Below are positions 1 to 6,852 of a DNA stretch of 15,370 nucleotides, in pieces. The position numbers and the translations under genes are program-made. The first letter of the stretch is position 1. Each line of letters begins with the position of its first letter. The notes under the pieces are model-generated. The model was given only the letters and a program-made list of their open reading frames with translations. It was not told the DNA's origin and did no database searches. The stretch comes from Alphaproteobacteria bacterium (GTDB lineage Bacteria; Pseudomonadota; Alphaproteobacteria; Sphingomonadales; Sphingomonadaceae), in assembly GCA_005882415.1 (NCBI GenBank), contig VBAE01000217.1, forward strand, positions 3,480-18,849, in the 5' to 3' direction.

Positions 1-99
1 CCCCGCTGCTCCGACGGCATGTCCGACAAGAGCTATCCGATGAGCGCCGCACTCAAGCTCGGCCAGGAGAAGCGCAATGGCTGCGCGGCTCCGCTCTGA
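1..99 (+). CDS. C-terminal end of a COG3650-like envelope protein (partial)
   Basis: The window opens inside an open frame (frame 1) that stops with TGA at 97-99, giving 32 residues. They contain CSDGMSDKSYP, then a short strand-like stretch, and end in NGCAAPL. The pairing 'CSDGMSD..YP' followed by '..GCA' at the end is what I recall for COG3650-type predicted membrane or lipoprotein domains in alphaproteobacteria. The two Cys could form a disulfide. The start and any signal peptide lie outside the window. Function is unknown; the family name rests on a short motif only. Confidence 0.55.
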   Translation, partial: PRCSDGMSDKSYPMSAALKLGQEKRNGCAAPL

Positions 100-123
100 C
101 CTCTTAGAACCCCGGCCCCGGGA

Positions 124-155
124 CAAAAAAAGGGGCGCCCCGGCGGGACGCCCCT
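124..155 (-). terminator. Rho-independent terminator of the outer-membrane protein gene
   Basis: Positions 131-155 form an 11-bp stem with one C/A mismatch and a 3-nt loop, almost all GC. Read leftward, the transcript of the gene at 176-733 would run through this hairpin straight into seven U (A-run at 125-131). It ends 20 nt beyond the stop codon of that gene. In the other direction there is no U-tract, so it should stop mainly the minus-strand transcript. Confidence 0.9.
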
Positions 156-175
156 CTTCCTGCCACGGTTACCGC

Positions 176-733
176 TTAGAAGCGGACGCCGAGCCCGACC
201 GCGAGCTGGCGGCGCTGCAGGTTGATCCCGAACAGCTTTCCGTAATCGCCGTAATTGCCTTCGATCTTCCCGTAGAGCGACTTGCCGAAGTTCATCTCCA
301 GGCCGAGCGCGCCCTGGATGCCGCTTTTGCTGGTCGATCCCTGCGACACGCCGTCGTCGGCGCTGATCGTGATCCGGGCATAGCCGACCTTGCCGTAGAT
401 GAGGGCGTTCGAGCCGGCGATGAAACCGATCCGGCCGCCGACGCCGAGATTGCCGTCGACGCTGAGGCAATCGGTGCCGTCGCACAGGTCGACGCTCGAG
501 AACTCATAGGTGGCGTAGGGGCCGACCACGACCGAAGTGCCGGCCTTGAGGTCGTAACCCACTTCGCCGCCATAGGAGACGGCGCTGCCGAGCTTGTAGA
601 CGTCGCCGTCGCCGCTCACCGTCGGAGTTTCCCAGCCGAGGCGCGCCTCGACGCGGCCGCCGTCGAAGTCCTGCGCCTGCGCGGCACCGGACAGGGCGGC
701 GAGCGCCGCCCCGATCATCAAATACTTCTTCAT
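176..733 (-). CDS. Small outer-membrane beta-barrel protein
   Basis: This is a 185-residue protein. Residues 1-20 are a clear Sec signal peptide (MKKYLMIGAALAALSGAAQA, cut before QD). The mature part alternates hydrophobic and polar residues in short strands rich in Gly, Tyr and Val (for example GGEVGYDL, LGVGGRIGF, LIYGKVGYARI, LYGKIEGNYGDY) and ends LAVGLGVRF, with the C-terminal Phe typical of barrel proteins recognised by BAM. The size fits an 8-stranded barrel of the OmpA-transmembrane/OmpW/opacity type. C84 and C89 lie in one predicted loop and may form a disulfide. The ATG at 733 is chosen because the signal peptide starts there and GGGGGA lies just upstream; an in-frame extension to 811 would bury the signal peptide. 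The gene is monocistronic. The specific role (adhesion, pore, structural) cannot be told. Confidence 0.85.
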   Translation of the reverse strand: MKKYLMIGAALAALSGAAQAQDFDGGRVEARLGWETPTVSGDGDVYKLGSAVSYGGEVGYDLKAGTSVVVGPYATYEFSSVDLCDGTDCLSVDGNLGVGGRIGFIAGSNALIYGKVGYARITISADDGVSQGSTSKSGIQGALGLEMNFGKSLYGKIEGNYGDYGKLFGINLQRRQLAVGLGVRF

Positions 734-860
734 TATTCCCCCGAAAAACCGAGACGTTGCGAAAATGCCGCGGCCCTTCAACCTTTCCCCCGGGGCGCGG
801 CTGCGTGGCACTATGGGCCGCTAACCCATTCGTCCAGCAGCAAATAGGGAGATCGTACGA

Positions 861-1226
861 ATGGATCGACAAGATGTTCGTCTCTTCTCCTACGGCACGC
901 TTCGGCTGCCCGCGGTCCAGCAGGGCACGTTCGGGCGGCTGCTCGACGGGACGCCGGACGCGCTCCTCGGCTACCGGCTCCAGCCGCTCGCGATCAGCGA
1001 CCCCGCGGTGGTCGCGCTGAGCGGCGCTGCAGTCCACCGAATCGCCCGCCGCACCGGCGACCCGGCCGACCGGATCGAAGGCGTCGTCTTCGCAATCACC
1101 CAGGCCGAGCTGGAGGCGGGCGACCGCTACGAAGTCGACGTCTACGGCCGCATCGAAGAGACGCTGGAATCGGGCATTTGCGCTTTCGTCTATGTCGGCC
1201 CGCCCCTCGATCCGGAGGCGATTTGA
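861..1226 (+). CDS. AIG2-like / gamma-glutamylcyclotransferase family protein
   Basis: This 121-residue protein starts MDRQDVRLFSYGTLR. The SYGTLR motif at 10-15 is the nucleotide-binding-like loop that defines the AIG2/GGCT fold. The second hallmark is ELEAGDRYEVDVYGR (about 83-97), where Glu91 in 'D-x-Y-E' matches the catalytic acid of the family. Length agrees with bacterial YtfP/GGACT-like members. Members cyclise gamma-glutamyl amines or peptides, releasing 5-oxoproline, but the substrate of YtfP-like bacterial proteins is usually unknown. No signal peptide, so cytosolic. AGGGAGA lies 8 nt before the ATG. The gene diverges from the barrel gene, sharing the 127-bp intergenic region 734-860. 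Confidence 0.85.
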   Translation: MDRQDVRLFSYGTLRLPAVQQGTFGRLLDGTPDALLGYRLQPLAISDPAVVALSGAAVHRIARRTGDPADRIEGVVFAITQAELEAGDRYEVDVYGRIEETLESGICAFVYVGPPLDPEAI

Positions 1227-1249
1227 TCATGCGCGCCGATGGGTATAGC
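1223..1249 (+). promoter_or_regulatory. Candidate sigma-70 promoter of the DUF6632 gene
   Basis: TTGATC (1223-1228) is followed after 15 nt by TATAGC (1244-1249), 37 nt before the ATG at 1287. The -35 overlaps the end of the preceding gene. The spacer is shorter than the usual 17 nt, so this is a weak call. Confidence 0.3.
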
Positions 1250-1286
1250 CTCCCTACCTTCCTGAACGTCCTTGGGGGGATCGGGC

Positions 1287-1697
1287 ATGTCACGAAACCA
1301 CAGCCTTCTTCAGGCCGCTTTGGTCGTCTTCGGCGCGATCTTCTGCCTGGTCTATCCGCTGGCGATCTTCTGGCCCTCGGGCTGGGCCTGGCACGACGGG
1401 CCGCCGGCGGCGTCGCAATATTTCATGATGATCGTCGGCGTCTACGCGACGCTCGGAATCTTCCTGATCCTCGCCGCCCGCGATCCGCTCGCCAGCCGCT
1501 CGCTCATTCAGTTCACCATCTGGTCGAGCGTTGTCCATGCGGCGGTGATGGCGGTCCAGTCCTGGGGCAATCCGATGCACGCGGGCCATCTGATGGGCGA
1601 CGTCCCGGCGCTGCTGCTGGTCGCGATCGTGCTCGGCTGGCTGCTCTATGCGGCCGAGCACGCCCCCGCCGCCGGAGCCGCCGCACCCGCCGAATAG
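1287..1697 (+). CDS. DUF6632-like four-helix membrane protein
   Basis: This 136-residue integral membrane protein has four hydrophobic segments: about 7-29 (LLQAALVVFGAIFCLVYPLA), 44-64 (YFMMIVGVYATLGIFLILAA), 72-93 (LIQFTIWSSVVHAAVMAVQS) and 106-124 (VPALLLVAIVLGWLLYA). The central block 'GVYATLGIFLILAARDP..SRSLIQFTIWSSVVHAAVM' is what I know from DUF6632 proteins; no function is established. The ATG at 1287 is preferred over an upstream in-frame TTG (1272) because GGGGGGA ends 6 nt before it. Ala/Pro-rich tail. The downstream PEBP gene starts 33 nt later on the same strand, so they may be co-transcribed. Confidence 0.8.
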   Translation: MSRNHSLLQAALVVFGAIFCLVYPLAIFWPSGWAWHDGPPAASQYFMMIVGVYATLGIFLILAARDPLASRSLIQFTIWSSVVHAAVMAVQSWGNPMHAGHLMGDVPALLLVAIVLGWLLYAAEHAPAAGAAAPAE

Positions 1698-1730
1698 GGA
1701 GCTTTTTCAGGCAGAGGCGGTTGATCGGGG

Positions 1731-2354
1731 ATGCTTGAACATGTTCCCCAGTGGCTCGGCCAGGCGCTTCGCGGGCTTCGCGCCGGGGCGGGGAAGCTGG
1801 CGATCGTCCAGCCCCAGCTCGGGGGGAGCTTCGCCGCGCTCGACCTCACCAGCCCCGCCTTCGCCGACGGCGCCCGGCTTCCGCCGCGCTTCACCGCCGA
1901 CGGCGAGGGCGTGTCGCCACCCTTGCTCTGGGGTCCGGTGCCGGAGGGGACGCACAGCCTCGCGCTGATCGTCGAGGATCCCGACGCGCCGTCGCCGCAG
2001 CCGCTCGTCCACGCCGTCGTGTGGAACATCCCGCCCGACGAGCGCCGGCTTGCCGAAGGGGCGATCCGCGCCGACGGGTCGGGCGAAGCGGACGGGCGCG
2101 ACGTCGGCCGCAATTCCTATTTCGGCGAAGGCTGGCTCCCGCCCGACCCCCCGACCGGCCATGGCGAGCACCGCTACGCCTTCCAGCTCTTCGCCCTCGC
2201 CGCCGCCCCGGACGCCGGAACCACCCCCGGCCGGGGCGCCCTGGTCGCCGCTATGGAAGGTCATGTCCTCGCCGCCGGCCTCCTCACCGGCACCTATTCC
2301 CGCGGCGAGCCGGCGCGGCGGGACGGCGGCTTCGCGAGGGCCGCCAAGGCCTGA
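1731..2354 (+). CDS. YbhB/YbcL family PEBP protein (Raf kinase inhibitor-like)
   Basis: This 207-residue protein carries a PEBP domain from about residue 36. Hallmarks are LTSPAFADG..LPPRFTADGEGVSPPLLW (39-67), VEDPDAP (81-87), HAVVWNIP (94-101) and PPTGHGEHRYAFQLFAL (140-156); the DPDxP and GxHRYxF loops form the family's ligand pocket. Bacterial members bind small anionic ligands in crystals, but their role is not settled. The N-terminal 30 residues (MLEHVPQWLGQALRGLRAG...) resemble the amphipathic 'VP.WLG..LR..RAG' start of alphaproteobacterial members rather than a secretion signal, so the protein is probably cytosolic. The ATG at 1731 is preceded by GGGG with no spacing and a weak GAGG further up, so the start is likely but not certain. 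Confidence 0.9.
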   Translation: MLEHVPQWLGQALRGLRAGAGKLAIVQPQLGGSFAALDLTSPAFADGARLPPRFTADGEGVSPPLLWGPVPEGTHSLALIVEDPDAPSPQPLVHAVVWNIPPDERRLAEGAIRADGSGEADGRDVGRNSYFGEGWLPPDPPTGHGEHRYAFQLFALAAAPDAGTTPGRGALVAAMEGHVLAAGLLTGTYSRGEPARRDGGFARAAKA

Positions 2355-2358
2355 TTGC

Positions 2359-2392
2359 TGCACGTTCGTCGCGTCAGGTGCATGTTCGTCGC
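2359..2392. repeat. Two direct copies of TGCAyGTTCGTCGC
   Basis: TGCACGTTCGTCGC (2359-2372) and TGCATGTTCGTCGC (2379-2392) are 14-mers differing at one base, with a 20-nt period. They lie just after the PEBP stop codon and 122 nt before the next gene. Near-helical spacing (two turns) could suit a DNA-binding dimer, but no known operator is recognised. The rest of 2355-2513 has only a 5-bp GC hairpin (2415-2429) with no U-tract. Confidence 0.35.
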
Positions 2393-2513
2393 ACCGGCGC
2401 CCGCTTCGTCGAAGCCGGGGCCTGCCCGGTCGAAGCCTTGCTGCGCCTTCCGCTGCGCTCTGCTTCACAGCCGGAATGCGGCGTTGGGATGCCGCCAGGA
2501 CAAGGAATTTGAC

Positions 2514-2981
2514 ATGGACCGGGTGATCGGATCGTTCATCGCCGCAATCGGAGCGGCGCTCATCGCCTTCGCCGGGCTGGCGGTGAATGGCGGCGCCCAG
2601 GCGCAGACCGTCCAGCAGCAGCATCGGGCCGAGGCGGTCTTCCCGCTCTGGCACCAGGGCGATTATTCGACCTTCGCTTTGACCGACTCCGGCCGCGAGG
2701 TTCGCCTCAGCCCCGACTATCGCCGCTGCATCGCCGATGCGAACGGGGTGAAAGCCGCCAAACGCGCCTGCGCCGCCCAGGAAATGGAAGCGCTCGACAT
2801 GGTGATGAAGGCCGCCTTCAAGACCGCCGTCGAGCGCCGCTCCAACCCTGTCGCCCGGGCCGCGCTCCGCGCCGACCAGCAGTCCTGGGAGCAGCTGCGC
2901 CTCGCCGCCTGCACCGAGTCCGCCGGCCCCTGCGCAGTGCACGAGACCGTCCGCCGCACCGTCTGGCTCGAGTTCGCCTAA
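2514..2981 (+). CDS. Secreted LprI/DUF1311-like protein
   Basis: This is a 155-residue protein. The N-terminus has an 18-residue hydrophobic stretch ending GGAQA, so a signal peptide cut before Q31 is likely. The mature part holds CAAQEMEALDMVMKAAFKTAV (from C86) and LRADQQSWEQLRLAAC (118-133), the pattern 'C..qeme.l...y......l...Q..W...R...C' of the LprI N-terminal (DUF1311) domain, known for lysozyme inhibition in one mycobacterial member. Four Cys (72, 86, 133, 140) could form two disulfides in the periplasm. AAGGAA lies 6 nt before the ATG, which fixes this start. It converges with the peroxiredoxin gene, the two stop codons overlapping by 4 nt. Confidence 0.75.
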   Translation: MDRVIGSFIAAIGAALIAFAGLAVNGGAQAQTVQQQHRAEAVFPLWHQGDYSTFALTDSGREVRLSPDYRRCIADANGVKAAKRACAAQEMEALDMVMKAAFKTAVERRSNPVARAALRADQQSWEQLRLAACTESAGPCAVHETVRRTVWLEFA

Positions 2982-3526
2982 CGCTTGCCCCGCCCGTGCG
3001 TGGCCTTCCAGTCGCGCACCGCACCCAGCGCGAGCGGGACATGGTTCTTCCAGTCCCCGCTCGAATAGGAATAGATCACCGTCCCATTGGGCGCGATCAC
3101 ATAGGATGTCCGGTTGGTCAGCGGCGACCCTTCCTTGAGCTTCACGTCATAGGCGGTGATCGTGGCGGGCGTGGCCGTCGCGACCGGGAAGGAGCTGCGG
3201 CATTCCTCGACCGAGAATTTGGCAAGCGTCGGCTGGTCGTCCGCCGACATCCCCACCACCTGCGCCCCCAGCTTCTTGAAATCGTCCGCGGCTTCCGAGA
3301 AGGCGTGGGCCTCTAGCGTGCAGCCCTGCGTAAACGCCTTGGGGAAGAAATAGAGCACGACCGGCCCTCTGCGGAGTTGCTGCTTCAGGTTCAGCCTAAA
3401 GGCCTTCCCGCCGAGTGCGCCCATCGTGGTGAAGTCGGGTGCTTTTGCACCTTGTTTGAGCGCCGCGCCGGCCGCCATCGGCGTCGCCAGCAGTGCCAGT
3501 GCGATTGCAGTCGTGACGATGCGCAT
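2978..3526 (-). CDS. Exported peroxiredoxin (AhpC/TSA, BCP-like)
   Basis: This 182-residue protein has a signal peptide at 1-21 (MRIVTTAIALALLATPMAAGA). The thioredoxin-fold peroxidase domain shows PVVLYFFPKAFTQGCTLEAHAFSE (55-78), containing the motif P-x3-T-x2-C with peroxidatic Cys69. The usual BCP resolving Cys five residues later is absent (AHA instead); a second Cys at 109 (VEECRSSFPVA) may serve instead. Conserved Arg follows in TNRTSYVIAPNG. It reduces hydroperoxides, here most likely in the periplasm. The ATG at 3526 follows GGGAGAGAG and starts the signal peptide; an in-frame extension to 3865 runs through a terminator and the neighbouring gene and is rejected. Confidence 0.9.
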   Translation of the reverse strand: MRIVTTAIALALLATPMAAGAALKQGAKAPDFTTMGALGGKAFRLNLKQQLRRGPVVLYFFPKAFTQGCTLEAHAFSEAADDFKKLGAQVVGMSADDQPTLAKFSVEECRSSFPVATATPATITAYDVKLKEGSPLTNRTSYVIAPNGTVIYSYSSGDWKNHVPLALGAVRDWKATHGRGKR

Positions 3527-3552
3527 GTCTCTCTCCCGGCCTGAAGCGGCGG

Positions 3553-3579
3553 ACGATAGAGCGGCGCGCGCCATAACAA
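3553..3579 (-). promoter_or_regulatory. Candidate promoter of the peroxiredoxin gene
   Basis: Read leftward, TTGTTA (3579-3574) and TATCGT (3558-3553) are separated by 15 nt and end 26 nt before the ATG at 3526. The gene follows a strong terminator of the upstream minus-strand gene, so it needs its own promoter here. The -35 would reuse the T-tract of that terminator. The spacer is short; weak call. Confidence 0.3.
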
Positions 3580-3612
3580 AAGGGCGCCCCGGCATCGCTG
3601 CCGGAGCGCCCT
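3577..3612 (-). terminator. Rho-independent terminator of the 229-residue secreted protein gene
   Basis: A 14-bp inverted repeat (3581-3594 with 3599-3612, one G-U pair, 4-nt loop) is followed, reading leftward, by UUUUG. It ends 19 nt after the stop codon of the gene at 3631-4320. Confidence 0.9.
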
Positions 3613-3630
3613 TCCCTCGCGGATCGCCGC

Positions 3631-4320
3631 TTAGCGGTTCATCGAGTAGACCCGGACCACCGTGTTGTTGCGGGCGTCGATCTGGTAGATCATCCGTCCG
3701 TCGGTCCGGTAGTAGATGCCGTTCCCTTCGCGATACTGGCTCTGATACTGGTAGGGCAGCGAATAGAGGTTGCTGGTCGCGCGCTGGCCGACCCGAAGAC
3801 CGCAATCGTTGCCGGTGCCGAGGATGCCGTTGATCACGCCGCCGAGGCCGGTAGCCCGCGTGCAATCCGAAGCGTCCTCATAGGGGCCGCCCTGGCCGTA
3901 ATAGCCGTTGTCATAGCCGTTGCCGTAGGCGTCGTTGTCGCCGTAGCGGTCGTACTGCGCGTTGCCGCCGTCGGCGAGGCGCAGATTCTGGCGCAGCGAG
4001 CGCATCCGGCTCTGCAGGTCCTGGCGCTCTGCCTGGGTATAGCCGTTGCGGCTGTACTGGCGATCCAGGCGGGTCAGGTTGCGCATCTCCATACGAAGCG
4101 AATTGGCTTCGCTGCGGCTGATCGTGCCGGCGCGGATGCCGGCGTCGAGCCGGGTCTGCAGCTGGACGATGCGGTTGCTCATATTGGCGTTGGCGGCGGC
4201 GTAATTGTTCTGGTTGTAGCCATTGTTATAGGCGCCGGTCTGGGTGCCATATTGGGCGGCAGCAGGCGCTGCGACTGCAATGGCGGCGATCGTACTGGCG
4301 GCAAGAAGAAGTCTGGTCAT
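3631..4320 (-). CDS. Secreted Tyr/Asn/Gly-rich protein with central helical region, function unknown
   Basis: This is a 229-residue protein. Signal peptide 1-22 (MTRLLLAASTIAAIAVAAPAAA) is cut before QYG. Residues 24-45 are Asn/Tyr/Gly-rich. Residues 46-115 form an amphipathic helical region with Leu/Ile heptads and many Arg (NRIVQLQTRLDAGIRAGTISRSEA, NLTRLDRQYSRNGYTQAERQDLQSRMRSLRQNLR), a pattern I recall from many sphingomonad exported hypotheticals. A low-complexity YG/DN linker (120-146) leads to a small C-terminal part with C153 and C173 around a Gly-rich segment (GLGGVINGILGTG), then IYYRTDGRMIYQIDARNNTVVRVYSMNR, faintly like RcnB-type repeats. The ATG at 4320 is supported by GGAG 8 nt upstream. 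Probably periplasmic or outer-membrane associated; no function is proposed. Confidence 0.8.
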   Translation of the reverse strand: MTRLLLAASTIAAIAVAAPAAAQYGTQTGAYNNGYNQNNYAAANANMSNRIVQLQTRLDAGIRAGTISRSEANSLRMEMRNLTRLDRQYSRNGYTQAERQDLQSRMRSLRQNLRLADGGNAQYDRYGDNDAYGNGYDNGYYGQGGPYEDASDCTRATGLGGVINGILGTGNDCGLRVGQRATSNLYSLPYQYQSQYREGNGIYYRTDGRMIYQIDARNNTVVRVYSMNR

Positions 4321-4427
4321 GATCGATACTCCACTAGATTTACCCACGCTTCGGACGCTCAACGATTGAGGATGGCCGATGTTGCCAAAGCGGGTCAGGG
4401 CGCCGCACCGGTGCGATGGACCGAGCC

Positions 4428-4456
4428 TTGACGCACGCCCCCGCGCAGAGCAGTTG
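4428..4456 (+). promoter_or_regulatory. Possible pyrE promoter
   Basis: TTGACG (4428-4433) is a good -35 element. The hexamer 17 nt downstream, CAGTTG (4451-4456), is a poor -10. It lies 27 nt before the pyrE ATG in the intergenic region shared with the divergent gene. Weak call based mainly on the -35. Confidence 0.3.
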
Positions 4457-4483
4457 CGCCTCACCGAATAGAGGGAGCGGCAG

Positions 4484-5059
4484 ATGGCGGGCGGCAGGCT
4501 GAGCGGAGCGGAACGGGCGGAACTGGTCGAGATCGTCAGGTCGAGATCGTTCAAGACCGGCAGCTTCACCCTCTCCTCGGGCAAGACCAGCAGCCTCTAT
4601 TTCAACCTGAAGCCGACCATGCTGGATCCGCGCGGCGCGGAGCTCTCCGCCCGCGCTTTGCTCGACATCGCCGAGGCGACGGCGTCGGGTTATGTCAGCG
4701 GGCTGGAGATGGGCGCGGTGCCGGTGATCGGCTCGCTCGCCGCTCTGGGCTCCTCGGAAGGCCGGCCGGTGCGCGCCACCTTCGTCCGCAAGCAGCCCAA
4801 GGGACATGGCACGAAGGACGTGATCGAGGGGCTCGGGCCGGACGAGACTCTTGAAGGGCGGCGAGTCCTCGTCATCGACGACGTCGCCACCAGCGGCGCC
4901 TCGACCTTGGTCGCGATCGAGCGGATCCGCGAGGTCGGCGGGATCGTCGAACATGCGGCGTGCCTGCTCAACCGCCAGGAGGGCGGCGAGGAGCTGCTCG
5001 CCGACCATGGCGTCGCGCTCCACTCGGTCCTCAGCGCGTCCGACTTCACCGGCGGCTGA
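4484..5059 (+). CDS. pyrE: Orotate phosphoribosyltransferase
   Basis: This 191-residue enzyme converts orotate and PRPP to OMP, step five of pyrimidine synthesis. Residues 28-48 (FTLSSGKTSSLYFNLKPTMLD) form the N-terminal substrate region. FVRKQPKGHGTKDVIEG (100-116) is the flexible catalytic loop with its Lys/His residues. RVLVIDDVATSGAST (127-141) is the PRPP-binding motif. Length is normal for bacterial PyrE. GAGGGAG lies 6 nt before the ATG. Its TGA overlaps the ATG of the following DUF2721 gene by one base (TGATG), so the two are translationally coupled. pyrD of the same pathway lies about 9 kb downstream on the same strand. Confidence 0.96.
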   Translation: MAGGRLSGAERAELVEIVRSRSFKTGSFTLSSGKTSSLYFNLKPTMLDPRGAELSARALLDIAEATASGYVSGLEMGAVPVIGSLAALGSSEGRPVRATFVRKQPKGHGTKDVIEGLGPDETLEGRRVLVIDDVATSGASTLVAIERIREVGGIVEHAACLLNRQEGGEELLADHGVALHSVLSASDFTGG

Positions 5060-5547
5060 TGAACGAGGCCGTCCCGGTCAGCGCGATCGCGCACCTCATC
5101 CAGCTGGCGATCGCGCCGGTCTTCCTGCTCGCGGGCATCGGTTCGATCCTCAATGTCCTCGCCACCCGGCTTGCCCGAGTGGTCGACCGGGCGCGGTCGC
5201 TGGAGGCCGAGTACGGCTCGTTCGACGAGGTCGAGCGCGGCCGCGCGGGAGCCGAGCTGATCCTGCTCGACCGGCGGATGACGGTGGTCAATCTCGCGAT
5301 CAGCTGCTGCACCGCGAGCGCTCTGTTCGTCTGCCTGGTGGTGGCGATCCTGTTCGTCGCCGACCTCGCCTCCTTCGAGTTCGGCAAGGTGCTGGCCCTG
5401 CTGTTCATCCTCACCATGGTGATGATGATCGCGGGCCTCATCCTGTTCCTGTGGGAGATCCGTCTCGCGATGCACTCGCTCCGGGTCAGGCAGGACGCGA
5501 TGCCGCACCGCTCTCCATCTGCAAAGCGTCGCTCTCCCCCTCGCTGA
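5059..5547 (+). CDS. DUF2721 family membrane protein
   Basis: This 162-residue protein has an N-terminal segment IQLAIAPVFLLAGIGSILNVL (14-34), then TRLARVVDRARSLE (36-49), the signature of DUF2721, a cytosolic loop, and two more membrane helices at about 77-101 and 109-132. The family is small, integral and of unknown function. The start is set by the TGATG overlap with pyrE. The Arg/Ser/Pro-rich last 20 residues (QDAMPHRSPSAKRRSPPR) look unconserved and are encoded by DNA that is also the 3' end of dctA on the other strand (62-nt overlap). Confidence 0.88.
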   Translation: MNEAVPVSAIAHLIQLAIAPVFLLAGIGSILNVLATRLARVVDRARSLEAEYGSFDEVERGRAGAELILLDRRMTVVNLAISCCTASALFVCLVVAILFVADLASFEFGKVLALLFILTMVMMIAGLILFLWEIRLAMHSLRVRQDAMPHRSPSAKRRSPPR

Positions 5548-6820
5548 TCTCCCCCCCGCCGCCGGCGAACACCCTGCGGACCCGCTCGAGGTCGAGCGAC
5601 CGCTCCCAGCGCGAGACGACCAAAGTCGCCACCGCATTGCCGGTGAAGTTGGTCAGGGCCCGGCACTCGCTCATGAACCGGTCGATGCCGAGGATCAAAG
5701 CCATGCCCGCGACCGGCACCGAGGGCAGCACCGAGAGCGTGGCGGCGAGGACGATGAAGCCGGACCCGGTCACCCCGGCCGCGCCCTTCGAGCTCAGGAT
5801 CGCGACTGCCATCAGCAGCAACTGATCGCCTAGGGTCAAATGGGTGTTGGTCGCCTGGGCGATGAACAGGGCCGCGAGCGACATGTAGATGTTGGTGCCG
5901 TCGAGGTTGAACGAGTAACCGGTCGGCACCACCAGGCCGACGATCGGCTTGGGGCATCCGGCGCGTTCCAGCTTCTCCATCAAGAGCGGCATCGCGCTTT
6001 CCGACGAGGAGGTGCCGAGCACGAGCAGGAGCTCGTCCTTGATGTAGCGGATGAGGCCGAACAGCGAGAAGCCGGCGGCGCGCGAGACGAGGCCCAAGAC
6101 GACGATCACGAACAGGAGCGAGGTCGCGTAGAAGCAGGCGATCAGCCCGGCGAGATTGGCCAGAGTGCCGATGCCATACTGGCCGATGGTGAAGGCCATC
6201 GCCCCGAACGCGCCGATCGGGACCGCGTACATGAGGATGTGGACCATCCGGAACACCGCGGCGGTGAGGACGCGCAGGCTCCCGAGCAGCCGCTCGGCCT
6301 TCTCCCCGATCAAAGCCAGCGAAATGCCGAACAGAATCGCGACCAGCAGCACCTGCAATATCTCGCCCGAGGTGAAGGCGCTGACGAGGGTGTCGGGGAT
6401 GATGTGGAGGACGAAGTCGGTGACCGACTGCTCCTTGGCGGCCTTGACGTAGGTCGAGACGGCTTGGCTGTCGAGGGTGGCGGGATCGATGTTGAGGCCG
6501 GCGCCGGGGCGGACGACATTGGCGACGATCAGGCCGACGGCGAGGGCGAGGGTGGAGAAGGTCAGGAAATAGGCCATCGCCTTGGCGCCGACCCGGCCGA
6601 ATGCCTTCAGATCCGCCATTCCGGCGATGCCGGTGACGACGGTGAGGAAGATCACCGGGGTGATGATCATCTTCACCAGCTTGATGAAGCCGTCGCCGAG
6701 CGGCTTCAGCGAGCGGCCCGCGTCGGGAAAGGCCCAGCCGGTGAGCACGCCCAGCGCGATCCCGACCAGCACTTGGAAATAGAGCGTCCGCCAGAAGGGC
6801 CTGCGCGCCGCAGCAGCCAT
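5486..6820 (-). CDS. dctA: Dicarboxylate/amino acid:cation symporter (DctA/GltP type)
   Basis: This 444-residue protein belongs to the DAACS family (glutamate transporter fold). The N-terminus has LYFQVLVGIALGVLTGWAFP and IKLVKMIITPVIFLTVVTGI. Re-entrant loop 1 carries the serine-rich LGTSSSESAMPLLMEKLE. The unwound TM7 region has GYSFNLDGTNIYMSLAALFIAQA. Loop 2 has SSKGAAGVTGSGFIVLAATL. The TM8 signature DRFMSECRALTNFTGNAVATLVVSRWE matches C4-dicarboxylate carriers (DctA), which import succinate, fumarate or malate with protons or sodium; glutamate/aspartate specificity cannot be excluded. Start ATG at 6820 is chosen for the GGGGGA 9 nt upstream. usg ends 32 nt before it, so they may share a transcript. 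Confidence 0.93.
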   Translation of the reverse strand: MAAAARRPFWRTLYFQVLVGIALGVLTGWAFPDAGRSLKPLGDGFIKLVKMIITPVIFLTVVTGIAGMADLKAFGRVGAKAMAYFLTFSTLALAVGLIVANVVRPGAGLNIDPATLDSQAVSTYVKAAKEQSVTDFVLHIIPDTLVSAFTSGEILQVLLVAILFGISLALIGEKAERLLGSLRVLTAAVFRMVHILMYAVPIGAFGAMAFTIGQYGIGTLANLAGLIACFYATSLLFVIVVLGLVSRAAGFSLFGLIRYIKDELLLVLGTSSSESAMPLLMEKLERAGCPKPIVGLVVPTGYSFNLDGTNIYMSLAALFIAQATNTHLTLGDQLLLMAVAILSSKGAAGVTGSGFIVLAATLSVLPSVPVAGMALILGIDRFMSECRALTNFTGNAVATLVVSRWERSLDLERVRRVFAGGGGEISEGESDALQMESGAASRPA

Positions 6821-6852
6821 GTGTCCGATCCCCCGATTAAACCGGGAGCATC

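Noticed and set aside
806..822. Sigma-54 promoter (TGGCAC at 806-811)
   Set aside because: The -12 half is GCCGC instead of TTGC(A/T), so only half of the site matches.
77..847. Long plus-strand ORF opposite the outer-membrane protein gene
   Set aside because: It runs antisense to a gene with signal peptide, barrel pattern, ribosome binding site and terminator, and crosses that terminator. It is a high-GC shadow.
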